Shown here piece after piece: positions 47,948 through 55,694 of a DNA stretch of 64,000 nucleotides. Each line of letters begins with the position of its first letter. Within the stretch, counting starts at the first letter, position 1. The DNA is from Ignavibacteria bacterium (lineage in GTDB: Bacteria; Bacteroidota; Ignavibacteria; Tepidaquicellales; Tepidaquicellaceae), in contig JADJAH010000013.1 in assembly GCA_016704345.1 (NCBI GenBank), forward strand, positions 124,001 to 188,000, in the 5' to 3' direction. The translations under genes and the position numbers were made by a program. The notes below the pieces were generated by a model, which ran no database searches, was not told the DNA's origin, and saw only the letters and a list, made by a program, of their open reading frames with translations.

Positions 47948-48840
47948 TCTGGACTCTTGGAGTGCCTGATGTCTTCACCCCAGTGAAGCTTTTTCTTTAA
48001 TGTATGAAAGTAACTCGAATTTAATTTCTTAATTGCCTTCACTGTGAACGGCGCCTTAGTGATCTTTATCTCGGATGGTGAGTTTACTATTAATGCTTTC
48101 TGCCCGTCTGATGTTATCCTTGCCTTCCCCTGTGTCAGAATTCTGATGCTGATCACTTCAGTGTCGGGAACAATGATTGGCCGCACATTTAGGGTGTGCG
48201 GTGAAATGGGTGTTATGACGAAAACTTTGCTTTGTGGATTTACGATAGGACCATTGCATGATAAAGAATAGGCAGTAGATCCCGATGGTGTAGAAATTAT
48301 TATCCCGTCTGAAATGAAGCGAACGATCTTTTCCTGATTGAAGAAAGTTTCAAACTCAAGCATCCTTATGGAAGAACTTTTGTCAACAACAATATCATTC
48401 AACGCAAACAGCGGTTTCCCTGATCTTATATCACTTCTCAACATCACCTGATCTGAAATTATGTACTTGCCCGTTCTGAGATTTGGAATAAACTTTTCGA
48501 TGTCTTCCGGGCCAACTTCAGAGAAGTAGCCGAGCCTTCCCATGTTTACTCCAAGGATGGGAATGTTCCGGTCGCCAACTATCTGGGCAGTATTCAGAAA
48601 TGTTCCATCGCCCCCCAAAGAGAATACAACGCCCGCTTTCGAAAGAATGTTTGTCGGCGATGCAAACTTGTTCTTCTTTTTCACTCCGGCAGCTTCACCA
48701 AGACCTCTCTCGATGAAATAGTCGAATCCGTTTTCTTTTAGTGAGTCGGTGATTCTTCCCAAAAGTTGAAACACTTCGGGCTTGTTTATATTCCCGAATA
48801 TCCCAACGACAGGAGGATCAATTTTCAGGACTCGGCTCAT
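47941..48840 (-). CDS. nadK: NAD kinase
   Basis: A 299-residue enzyme from ATG 48840 (the frame is open upstream to 48915, but that part is only the out-of-frame end of the DUF1844 gene). Motifs are VVGIFGNINKPEV at the N-terminus, the catalytic GGDGTFLNTAQ near 80, NMGRLGYFSEV, FALNDIVVDK, and DGIIISTPSGSTAYSLSCNGPIV. It phosphorylates NAD to NADP. It starts inside the last codons of the DUF1844 gene (23-base overlap), indicating coupled translation. Confidence 0.92.
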   Translation of the reverse strand: MSRVLKIDPPVVGIFGNINKPEVFQLLGRITDSLKENGFDYFIERGLGEAAGVKKKNKFASPTNILSKAGVVFSLGGDGTFLNTAQIVGDRNIPILGVNMGRLGYFSEVGPEDIEKFIPNLRTGKYIISDQVMLRSDIRSGKPLFALNDIVVDKSSSIRMLEFETFFNQEKIVRFISDGIIISTPSGSTAYSLSCNGPIVNPQSKVFVITPISPHTLNVRPIIVPDTEVISIRILTQGKARITSDGQKALIVNSPSEIKITKAPFTVKAIKKLNSSYFHTLKKKLHWGEDIRHSKSPDQ

Positions 48841-49153
48841 CTGCAGATTCTTTTTCGGCAACTTCGTCAGTTTTTTGTTCTTCCTGTAGTTGAGGCTTGT
48901 TCTTTTCGTCGACATAGTTAAGCTTTAAGTCAGCGAGTATCTGATCAATGAATCTCGATTCATTTTCGTTTAGATTGTTCACTGTCTTGGCTTTCAGCAT
49001 ATCGATCATATCTATGGTAGCCTGTGCCGCATCCAGGTCAACCTCAGTCTTTCCAGTTGCAGGATTTGGGAGTTTCCCTAAGTGGATCATTGTTTGCATC
49101 TGAAGGCTGTAGACAAGTGAGAGAAACATGTGAGAATATTCTTCTTCTTTCAT
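48818..49153 (-). CDS. DUF1844 protein
   Basis: A 111-residue helical protein: SHMFLSLVYSLQMQTMIHLG, KLPNPATGKTEVDLDAAQATIDMIDMLKAKT, LNENESRFIDQILADLKLNYV, and an acidic tail. This is the full DUF1844 pattern, a small family present in Bacteroidota, Planctomycetes and others. Function is unknown. It lies between the O-antigen ligase gene and nadK in the same direction and overlaps nadK. Confidence 0.85.
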   Translation of the reverse strand: MKEEEYSHMFLSLVYSLQMQTMIHLGKLPNPATGKTEVDLDAAQATIDMIDMLKAKTVNNLNENESRFIDQILADLKLNYVDEKNKPQLQEEQKTDEVAEKESADEPSPEN

Positions 49154-49183
49154 GATTTTTTTTATTTTGAAATTAATAATTAA

Positions 49184-50425
49184 TTAACTGCTTAGTAATT
49201 CATTTGATTTTGCAATGAACTCTTCCTTTGCTGTTATGAATGGAACTGATACAAGAAAAAAGAATGCTGTCATTACTTCATGATCCCCGAAACTCCATTC
49301 AAATATTCCTGATATCAAAAACGAAATAACTACGAGTATGCTTCCAAACGCAAGCAGCTTCTTACTGCCTTCTCCAAATTGACGCATCAGCTTAAACTGC
49401 TTCAAGATTAAAGCCGCAAATAATCCGATGAAAGCAGTAAATCCAAGTAACCCCGTCGTTGCCAGTATCATAATGAAGTTGCTGTGAAGATGAACTCCCT
49501 CACTATGATATTCCGGAGTCTTATACTCGGAATATATTTCCAGGATCTTATTGTCCGCCACTCCGGTAATGGGATGATCAGCAAACATCTTTATTCCCGT
49601 TTCCCACATTGCTATTCTTGATTTGTTGCTTGGATGTGATGCATCAAAAATACTGGTCAGCCTTTGTGTAACTCCTGCCGGCAACATCAAGTATCCGACA
49701 GGTACGGCAACTAATAATACAACCAGGAATCTTCTGTTCATCACAATTCCATAAAGCACCATGCAAATGAAAAATGCAAGATAGACATTGCGTGATTGTG
49801 TAAGCAACATGGAGACAATAACAGGCAAGCACAATAAGATCATGTATTTTCTACTTAACGGAAAGTCGGTTGACTGAAACAACAATGGAAATACGGATAG
49901 CAATGTCATCATTTTTATTTCAGCAATAGTAAGAGGGTAATTGAAGTAGTCTATTCTGATCTCGGAGAATTGCATTTTCGCGATCATCTCACCGAATGAA
50001 ACTGCATAAGTTGTTAGTTCAATTGCTGAAATTACCGAGCTTAATGAAATCAAAGCAATGAGCATCTTGCTCATCAATAAAGTCCCTGTGATCTTCCCAA
50101 CGGAAGCATAAAAAATAGCAAACAGCAGAAGGCGTTTAATATTGTCAAACGCTCCCTCGGGATATACTGCAAATATCCTTGAGATCACTTCCGCCAAAAA
50201 ATAAAGCAGGACAAATATGTTTATCCATTTAAGATCAGGAAGTGTGAAAACAGAAATTGCGTGTTGCCTGTCAATGATAAATTGTACCAGCCACAATATC
50301 ATCCAGGTGACAAACATTATTGAGGAGACGGCAATCGAAATGCCAACAGCTGCTGTCTGAATCAGTATGAAGACAGGTATTGCAATGTCTATAGTTTTCG
50401 AAAGCTTTTGAGTTGTCGCAGTCAT
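49184..50425 (-). CDS. O-antigen ligase/polymerase family membrane protein (Wzy_C)
   Basis: A 413-residue protein with 11-12 membrane helices and a large periplasmic loop. The Wzy_C domain is visible: MLLTQSRNVYLAFFICMVLYG, then RIAMWETGIKMFADHPITGVADN, HSEGVHLHSNFIMILATTGLLG. The arginine in TQSRN and the histidine in HLHSNF are the typical conserved positions of WaaL-type ligases. It would join O-antigen or another polymer to lipid A-core at the periplasmic face. It follows msbA by 19 bases. Confidence 0.82.
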   Translation of the reverse strand: MTATTQKLSKTIDIAIPVFILIQTAAVGISIAVSSIMFVTWMILWLVQFIIDRQHAISVFTLPDLKWINIFVLLYFLAEVISRIFAVYPEGAFDNIKRLLLFAIFYASVGKITGTLLMSKMLIALISLSSVISAIELTTYAVSFGEMIAKMQFSEIRIDYFNYPLTIAEIKMMTLLSVFPLLFQSTDFPLSRKYMILLCLPVIVSMLLTQSRNVYLAFFICMVLYGIVMNRRFLVVLLVAVPVGYLMLPAGVTQRLTSIFDASHPSNKSRIAMWETGIKMFADHPITGVADNKILEIYSEYKTPEYHSEGVHLHSNFIMILATTGLLGFTAFIGLFAALILKQFKLMRQFGEGSKKLLAFGSILVVISFLISGIFEWSFGDHEVMTAFFFLVSVPFITAKEEFIAKSNELLSS

Positions 50426-50444
50426 GTTAAACCCTTAGACAAAT

Positions 50445-52241
50445 TCATATGAAATACAATTTCTTATACAGTCCGTCCATATTTATTAGCTCTTCATGAG
50501 TACCCGACTGAACTATCCTGCCCTTTTCCATTACTACTATCATGTCTGCATTAATAATTGTAGAAAGCCTGTGAGCAATTACAATGGATGTTCTGCCTTC
50601 CATTAATTTGTCAATAGCATTCTGAACTATCTGCTCCGATTCGGTATCGAGCGCTGAAGTTGCTTCGTCCAGGATCAGTATCTGAGGATTTCTCAGAAGC
50701 GTCCTCGCTATCGATATTCTCTGCCTTTGGCCTCCGGAGAGTTTCAGCCCCCGTTCTCCGATCACAGTGTCAAATCCGTTTTCTGTATTCATTATGAAAT
50801 CATACGCATTTGCAAATTTGCAGATTGTTATAAGATCATTTTCATCAACAGTCTCGTTACCAAAAAGAATATTGTCCCTGATTGTGTCGTTGAACAAAAT
50901 TGTTTCCTGCTGTACCACGCCAACTGTTTTCCTGAATGAAGAAAAGCTTATATCTCTTATATCGACATCATCAAACTTTATATGCCCTGATGAGACATCG
51001 TAGAATCTCGCGATGAGATCTGCAAGCGTTGATTTTCCTGCACCGGACGGACCTACCAATGCAATTATTTTTGATTTGGGAATTTCAAGATTTATTCCGT
51101 CGAGAACATTTCTGTCCGTGTCATACTCAAAGGTAACATTGCTAATTGAAATACCACTTTTCAGCTCAGTGAATTCCACCGGATTAATTTTTTCCTTAAC
51201 CTCAATAGGATGGTCAAGGACCTCAAAGATCCTGTCGGCAGAAGCTTCAGCGGTCTTTATCCTGTTATTGACGGAGCTCAGACTCTTGATAGGGACAGCA
51301 AGCTGAAATATGATAAAAAGAAATCCGACAAACTCTTCCGGGTCAAGTGTCTTTGATATCAATATCTCTCTTCCTCCAAACCAAATTATGAGAACTGCCG
51401 CAATGATGGAAAGAAACTCAGTAACAGGCTGGGCAAGCTCGCTGGCTTTTGCATTTTTAATTGTAAGGTCATACAGAGATTCTGAATCTTTCTTAAAAAG
51501 CTTGTCCATAAACTTAGTCGCGCCAAACGATCGTATAACTTTTGAGCCGTAAATTGTTTCTGTTATTATTGAAAGCAGATCAGCCGCTTTGTTCTGCATT
51601 CTCATGCTCCTCCGCTTCAGTGAAGCGCCGATTTTTAGAATTACAAATACTGTCAACGGGAAAATTAAAAGTGATATCAGGGTAAGCTTCCAGCTGAGAG
51701 ATAATGCTAAGGCAAGATATATCATCATCATGATAGGTTCTCTGATGAGGTCGAGAAATGATGCGGAAATACCTGACTGAATTGCGTTCACATCATTAGT
51801 CATTCTTGAGATCAGATTACCGGTGCGCTCTGTCGTAAAATATCTTAGAGATAATGCGTTAACCTTTGAATATAATTCGTTCCGCAAATCTCTCATAACG
51901 CCCTTCTCAACTTTCTGCATGTTAATGGATTGGAGATAACCGGTGAAATTTTTCAACAGATATGAAATGAGAATCAGAATGCAGATTATTGCCAGCCCGC
52001 GCTCAGGACCGTTACCGAGAACCAGGTCTTCTATCCACTTCAGCGAATCCCGAACGAAATTGCCTCCCGGTGTAGATTGAGGAACAGGACTTTCAGATAG
52101 GAATAAAGTCTTCAGCAATGGAATTGTAAGATATACTGCAGCAGCGCTGAAGAAAGAATAAAATATTGAGAGCACAATGGAAGTTGCAAGATTACTCTTG
52201 TAATTCTTAATATAGCTTATCAATCTTTTCGATGAATTCAT
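50445..52241 (-). CDS. msbA: Lipid A export ABC transporter, MsbA-type
   Basis: A 598-residue half-transporter with six membrane helices in residues 15-320 and one ATPase domain. The exporter domain has LYSKVNALSLRYFTTERTGNLISRMTNDV; the ATPase has Walker A GPSGAGKST, Q-loop VGVVQQETILFNDTI, signature LKLSGGQRQR, Walker B ILILDEATSALDTESE and H-loop VIAHRLSTI. It flips lipid A-core to the periplasmic side. It overlaps the upstream GT2 by four bases and is followed by the O-antigen ligase gene, an LPS-assembly arrangement. Confidence 0.88.
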   Translation of the reverse strand: MNSSKRLISYIKNYKSNLATSIVLSIFYSFFSAAAVYLTIPLLKTLFLSESPVPQSTPGGNFVRDSLKWIEDLVLGNGPERGLAIICILILISYLLKNFTGYLQSINMQKVEKGVMRDLRNELYSKVNALSLRYFTTERTGNLISRMTNDVNAIQSGISASFLDLIREPIMMMIYLALALSLSWKLTLISLLIFPLTVFVILKIGASLKRRSMRMQNKAADLLSIITETIYGSKVIRSFGATKFMDKLFKKDSESLYDLTIKNAKASELAQPVTEFLSIIAAVLIIWFGGREILISKTLDPEEFVGFLFIIFQLAVPIKSLSSVNNRIKTAEASADRIFEVLDHPIEVKEKINPVEFTELKSGISISNVTFEYDTDRNVLDGINLEIPKSKIIALVGPSGAGKSTLADLIARFYDVSSGHIKFDDVDIRDISFSSFRKTVGVVQQETILFNDTIRDNILFGNETVDENDLITICKFANAYDFIMNTENGFDTVIGERGLKLSGGQRQRISIARTLLRNPQILILDEATSALDTESEQIVQNAIDKLMEGRTSIVIAHRLSTIINADMIVVMEKGRIVQSGTHEELINMDGLYKKLYFI

Positions 52242-52981
52242 TTCTTCTGCAGCTCCAGTACTTTCATGTATGTGAGTATCTTGGTTATCATGTGAAAATT
52301 AGAAACCATCAGTCCCTCTTTGCCGTCAAGAAAATTTCCTTTAAAAATGTATTGCTTTACAAACTCAAGTCGGGGATATACAAACAAGCGAAAGAACCCA
52401 ACTTTTTGTGACTGCTTCTCTAATGCAGAAAGATCTGAATACTTATTTATCTTTGCAAGATAATCATCAACTGAATATGCAGTGTAATGTTCAATGTCAG
52501 ATTCCAGCTTTCCTGTACTGCCATCAACATCATACGACTCATGAACCAGACGATCAGTAACTGTTGCCTTACCGGCCCGGATCAATCTCAATTGATAATC
52601 AGGATACCATCCGCCGTGTTTGATCCACTTTCCCAGAAAATAACTCTTTCTCGGAATTCTGAATCCGCTGTGATCAACTGCATCCGTTGCCAGTGTTTTT
52701 CTGATTTCTGCCGCAAGTTGCGGAGTGCATCGTTCATCTGCGTCAAGAGACAATATCCAACCCGTATGAACTTTTGAAAGTGCAAACATTCTTTGTTCGC
52801 GAAAACCTTTCCACTCATTAAGATGAATGTTATGTGTATAACTTCCGGCGATCTCGATTGTCCTGTCTTCACTAAAAGCGTCCACAACAACTGTCTCGTC
52901 ACACCATTCCAGACTCTTCAGGCATGCGCCAATGTTTCTCTCTTCATTTCGGCAAATTACGAGTCCTGTGACTTTTTCCAT
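52238..52981 (-). CDS. Glycosyltransferase family 2, WaaE/KdtX-like
   Basis: A 247-residue GT-A enzyme. VTGLVICRNEERNIGACLKSLEWCDETVVVDAFSEDRT is the usual N-terminus, GFREQRMFALSKVHTGWILSLDADERC holds the DxD metal motif (DAD), and GGWYPDYQLRLIRAG is the acceptor-side motif of the WaaE group, which adds glucose to heptose of the LPS core. It overlaps msbA by four bases and lies 5 bases after the other GT2. Confidence 0.85.
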   Translation of the reverse strand: MEKVTGLVICRNEERNIGACLKSLEWCDETVVVDAFSEDRTIEIAGSYTHNIHLNEWKGFREQRMFALSKVHTGWILSLDADERCTPQLAAEIRKTLATDAVDHSGFRIPRKSYFLGKWIKHGGWYPDYQLRLIRAGKATVTDRLVHESYDVDGSTGKLESDIEHYTAYSVDDYLAKINKYSDLSALEKQSQKVGFFRLFVYPRLEFVKQYIFKGNFLDGKEGLMVSNFHMITKILTYMKVLELQKK

Positions 52982-52986
52982 TCAGA

Positions 52987-53820
52987 TCAGTTTTTTACAA
53001 GCCCGTTTTTACAGAAAAAGTTGGATTGGGATTTTACCTTATTAAAATACTCCATATTCTCTTGCTGCTCAATTGTCCTTGGATGGTAGAGGTGATAAAC
53101 AACCGCCAGGTTTCTAACTGATTTGAATTTTGCACCGGTCAATCTCAAACGATACTCAATGTCAGAATCTTCACCAAGTCCGGGACCTTCATAGTTTTCA
53201 TCAAAGCCGTTGATCCTCTCAAGCATTACTTTATGTATGGAAAAATTGCATCCGAGAATATGCTCGTCTTTATTCATTAAAATTTTTCTTGCTGATTCAG
53301 ACTTGATAATAAATCCTTCTTCCGCATTGTAACCAAATCCCGGTTTGTCCCTGTTGAGTGCTGAGAATAAAACGTTGCCAAAGCTTGTCTTTTGATATTG
53401 CAGTGAAGTGATCGAATCTACTGAAAGTCTTGACGAAGCCTTTTCAGTGAGATTTACTCTTCTTCCGCAAAGGACAGTATTAGGTTCAATATTTGAAATA
53501 TGGGCTGAGATGAATTCAGGATGCGGAAGACAGTCTCCATCTATGAATATTAAAAAAGGAGAAGCAGAAGCCATGATAGCTTTGTTGAGAATCTTATTCT
53601 TTCTGAATCCCTTGTCTTCCTGTGTGATATGCCTGATGTTAAGTTGTCTCTTGCTTTGCCATCTTTCTACAAGTTCCGATACTTTTGCATTTTCACCGTC
53701 TTCGGCAATTATGATTTCAAATTTTGTAGATGAGTAATCCTGTTTTGTCAGAGCGTGAAATATTAGATCGAGTTCACGACCCTTATCATAAACCGATATA
53801 ACTAAAGTAGCATCAGACAT
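52987..53820 (-). CDS. Glycosyltransferase family 2 with C-terminal galactosyltransferase-like segment
   Basis: A 277-residue GT-A enzyme from ATG 53820 (MSDATLVISVYDKGRELDL; the frame is open to 53928 but the extra part is hydrophobic noise running into the clpB promoter region). FEIIIAEDGEN, NKILNKAIMASASPFLIFIDGDCLPHPEF with the DGD metal motif, and the late GCNFSIHKVMLERINGFDENYEGPGLGEDSDIEYRL fit the GT2/Glyco_transf_7C type. Probably adds a sugar to LPS or capsule. It is the first gene of the LPS run. Confidence 0.83.
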   Translation of the reverse strand: MSDATLVISVYDKGRELDLIFHALTKQDYSSTKFEIIIAEDGENAKVSELVERWQSKRQLNIRHITQEDKGFRKNKILNKAIMASASPFLIFIDGDCLPHPEFISAHISNIEPNTVLCGRRVNLTEKASSRLSVDSITSLQYQKTSFGNVLFSALNRDKPGFGYNAEEGFIIKSESARKILMNKDEHILGCNFSIHKVMLERINGFDENYEGPGLGEDSDIEYRLRLTGAKFKSVRNLAVVYHLYHPRTIEQQENMEYFNKVKSQSNFFCKNGLVKN

Positions 53821-53857
53821 TGGCAAATAAATTACAAAACTGACATACAACTTGTAA

Positions 53858-53887
53858 TTGAAAAAATACTTTAATAGGGTTAGTTTG
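53858..53887 (+). promoter_or_regulatory. Candidate promoter for clpB N-half
   Basis: TTG at 53858-53860, a 19-base spacer, then TTAGTTTG at 53880-53887, one mismatch from TAnnTTTG. The predicted start would be about 10 bases before the ATG at 53903. No CIRCE or other heat-shock operator is visible. Confidence 0.4.
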
Positions 53888-53902
53888 AGTAAAACAATTA
53901 CA

Positions 53903-55213
53903 ATGGCATTCAACTTCAACAAGCTCACAATAAAATCTCAGGAAGCAATACAGCAGGCACAAGAGATAGCTTCCAATTACTCAAATCAACTGCTTGAACC
54001 GGAACACATTTTTGCCGCTCTTCTTCAGGACCCTGAAGGCATTGTTGTATCAACCATGCAGAAACTTGGAGCAAACATAGATCTGCTCAAGATAAGAACC
54101 GGAGAACTTTTGGAGAAACTCCCAAAGGTTACCGGAGCAGGCTCAGGGCAATCACTTTCGAGAGAAGTGTCAGATGTTCTGGAAAATGCGGCACGAGAGG
54201 CTTCATCGTTGAAGGATGAATATGTTTCAACCGAGCATTTGCTCCTTGGGCTTTCAGATTCTAAAAAGTCTTCCATTTCCGATTTGCTTAGATCACAGGA
54301 TATTACAAAAGACAATATTCTCAAAGCGCTCAAAGAGATCAGAGGAAGCAATAAAGTTACCGGACAAAATCCTGAAGATACTTATCAGGCTCTGCAAAAA
54401 TACGGAAGGAATCTGAACGAACTTGCAATGCGCGGAAAGCTTGATCCTGTAATAGGAAGAGAAGATGAGATAAGAAGAGTTCTTCAAGTACTCTCGAGAC
54501 GAACTAAGAATAATCCTGTTCTGATAGGTGAACCCGGAGTAGGGAAGACCGCAATTGCAGAAGGACTTGCTCACAGAATAATTCAGGGAGATGTGCCGGA
54601 TAGTCTGAAGAGTAAGCAGATCATAGCCTTGGATATGGGTTCCTTGATTGCGGGAGCGCAGTTTAGAGGCCAGTTTGAAGAGAGGTTAAAAGCAGTTCTG
54701 AAAGAAGTTGAAGAATCAAACGGAGAAATTATTCTTTTCATAGATGAACTTCATACTGTTGTTGGAGCAGGCGCATCGCAGGGTTCGGTAGATGCGTCTA
54801 ATATGCTGAAGCCAGCGCTTGCACGGGGGGATCTTAGAACGATAGGAGCAACGACACTTGATGAATACAGGAAGTATATAGAAAAAGATCCCGCGCTTGA
54901 AAGAAGATTTCAGCCCGTGTTTGTAGGTCAGCCGGATATTGACGATACTGTTTCCATACTTCGTGGACTTAAGGAGAAATATGAAGTGCATCATGGCGTG
55001 AGAATTACAGACGGTGCTATTGTAGCTGCGGCTCAGTTATCAGACAGGTATATTTCGGACAGGTTCTTGCCTGACAAAGCAATAGACCTTATTGATGAAG
55101 CTGCATCAAAGCTCAGGATAGAAATGGATTCGATGCCTGAAGAACTTGACAATCTTGAAAGAAGGATCAAGCAATTGGAGATAGAAAAAGAAGCTCTGAA
55201 AAGGGAGTTGTAA
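53903..55213 (+). CDS. clpB: ClpB N-terminal half (ClpN plus first AAA+ domain), separate gene
   Basis: A 436-residue protein from ATG 53903 (MAFNFNKLTIKSQEAIQQAQ, the normal ClpB start). It has the two ClpN repeats (EPEHIFAALLQDPEGIV; STEHLLLGLSDSKKS), the linker YGRNLNELAMRGKLDPVIGRE, and the first AAA+ domain: Walker A GEPGVGKT, pore-loop region LIAGAQFRGQFEERLKAVL, Walker B IILFIDELHTVVGAG, sensor GATTLDEYRKYIEKDPALERRFQ. It ends in the first helix of the coiled-coil middle domain, LEIEKEALKREL, then TAA. No middle-domain remainder or second AAA+ domain follows; those are at 23314-24651 on the minus strand. The open frame reaches back to 53858, but the extra 15 residues are not family-like. 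Confidence 0.94.
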   Translation: MAFNFNKLTIKSQEAIQQAQEIASNYSNQLLEPEHIFAALLQDPEGIVVSTMQKLGANIDLLKIRTGELLEKLPKVTGAGSGQSLSREVSDVLENAAREASSLKDEYVSTEHLLLGLSDSKKSSISDLLRSQDITKDNILKALKEIRGSNKVTGQNPEDTYQALQKYGRNLNELAMRGKLDPVIGREDEIRRVLQVLSRRTKNNPVLIGEPGVGKTAIAEGLAHRIIQGDVPDSLKSKQIIALDMGSLIAGAQFRGQFEERLKAVLKEVEESNGEIILFIDELHTVVGAGASQGSVDASNMLKPALARGDLRTIGATTLDEYRKYIEKDPALERRFQPVFVGQPDIDDTVSILRGLKEKYEVHHGVRITDGAIVAAAQLSDRYISDRFLPDKAIDLIDEAASKLRIEMDSMPEELDNLERRIKQLEIEKEALKREL

Positions 55214-55253
55214 GAATTGAATAGTCAGCATAGTGCTGCGGAGGTAAATGAAA

Positions 55254-55694
55254 ATGAAAATGCAAACTAGATTATTGATGATGGCGACTTTTGTTGCTTT
55301 GGCAATGAGTGGTTCAATTGCTCAGGATAATTCTGCAGGACTTGAGGGAAGACAATTCAAATGTAGAATTTCGGAAATTACTCCGCCGGATGTTGACAGA
55401 ATGCCGATGGTATATGATGAAGTGATTACTTTTGAAGCGGGCAGACTAGTCAGTGATTTTATGAAGAGATTCATTAGTGAAGACGTGCCGTATTCGGCAA
55501 GCATTGATGATAGAAGAGCAGTGGCGTTTACAGTTGTGGCTTTTGAGGCACAGGGAAACGGCACAAAAGGTGATAGTCCTGTAAGCATAACTTACACAGG
55601 CAATATTGCCGGATATGTCGGACTCTACGGAGAGATACTAATCAACGGAAATGGTTTCCAGGAGAAATATATTGTTGAAACCCTGAACCCATAG
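55254..55694 (+). CDS. Small secreted hypothetical protein
   Basis: A protein of about 146 residues with a signal peptide (QTRLLMMATFVALAMSGSIAQ) and a mature domain of beta-type sequence (GRQFKCRISEITPPDVD, DEVITFEAGRLVSDFMKR, PVSITYTGNIAGYVGLYGEI). I do not recognise a family. Three ATGs lie at 55248, 55254 and 55260; GGAGG at 55240-55244 is best spaced from the second. It begins 40 bases after the clpB N-half stop. Its stop abuts the stop of the convergent BNR gene with no gap. Confidence 0.55.
   Translation: MKMQTRLLMMATFVALAMSGSIAQDNSAGLEGRQFKCRISEITPPDVDRMPMVYDEVITFEAGRLVSDFMKRFISEDVPYSASIDDRRAVAFTVVAFEAQGNGTKGDSPVSITYTGNIAGYVGLYGEILINGNGFQEKYIVETLNP

Noticed and set aside
53821..53928. 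N-terminal extension of the GT2 gene up to 53928
   Set aside because: It would overlap the clpB promoter and start; the ATG at 53820 gives the usual GT2 beginning.
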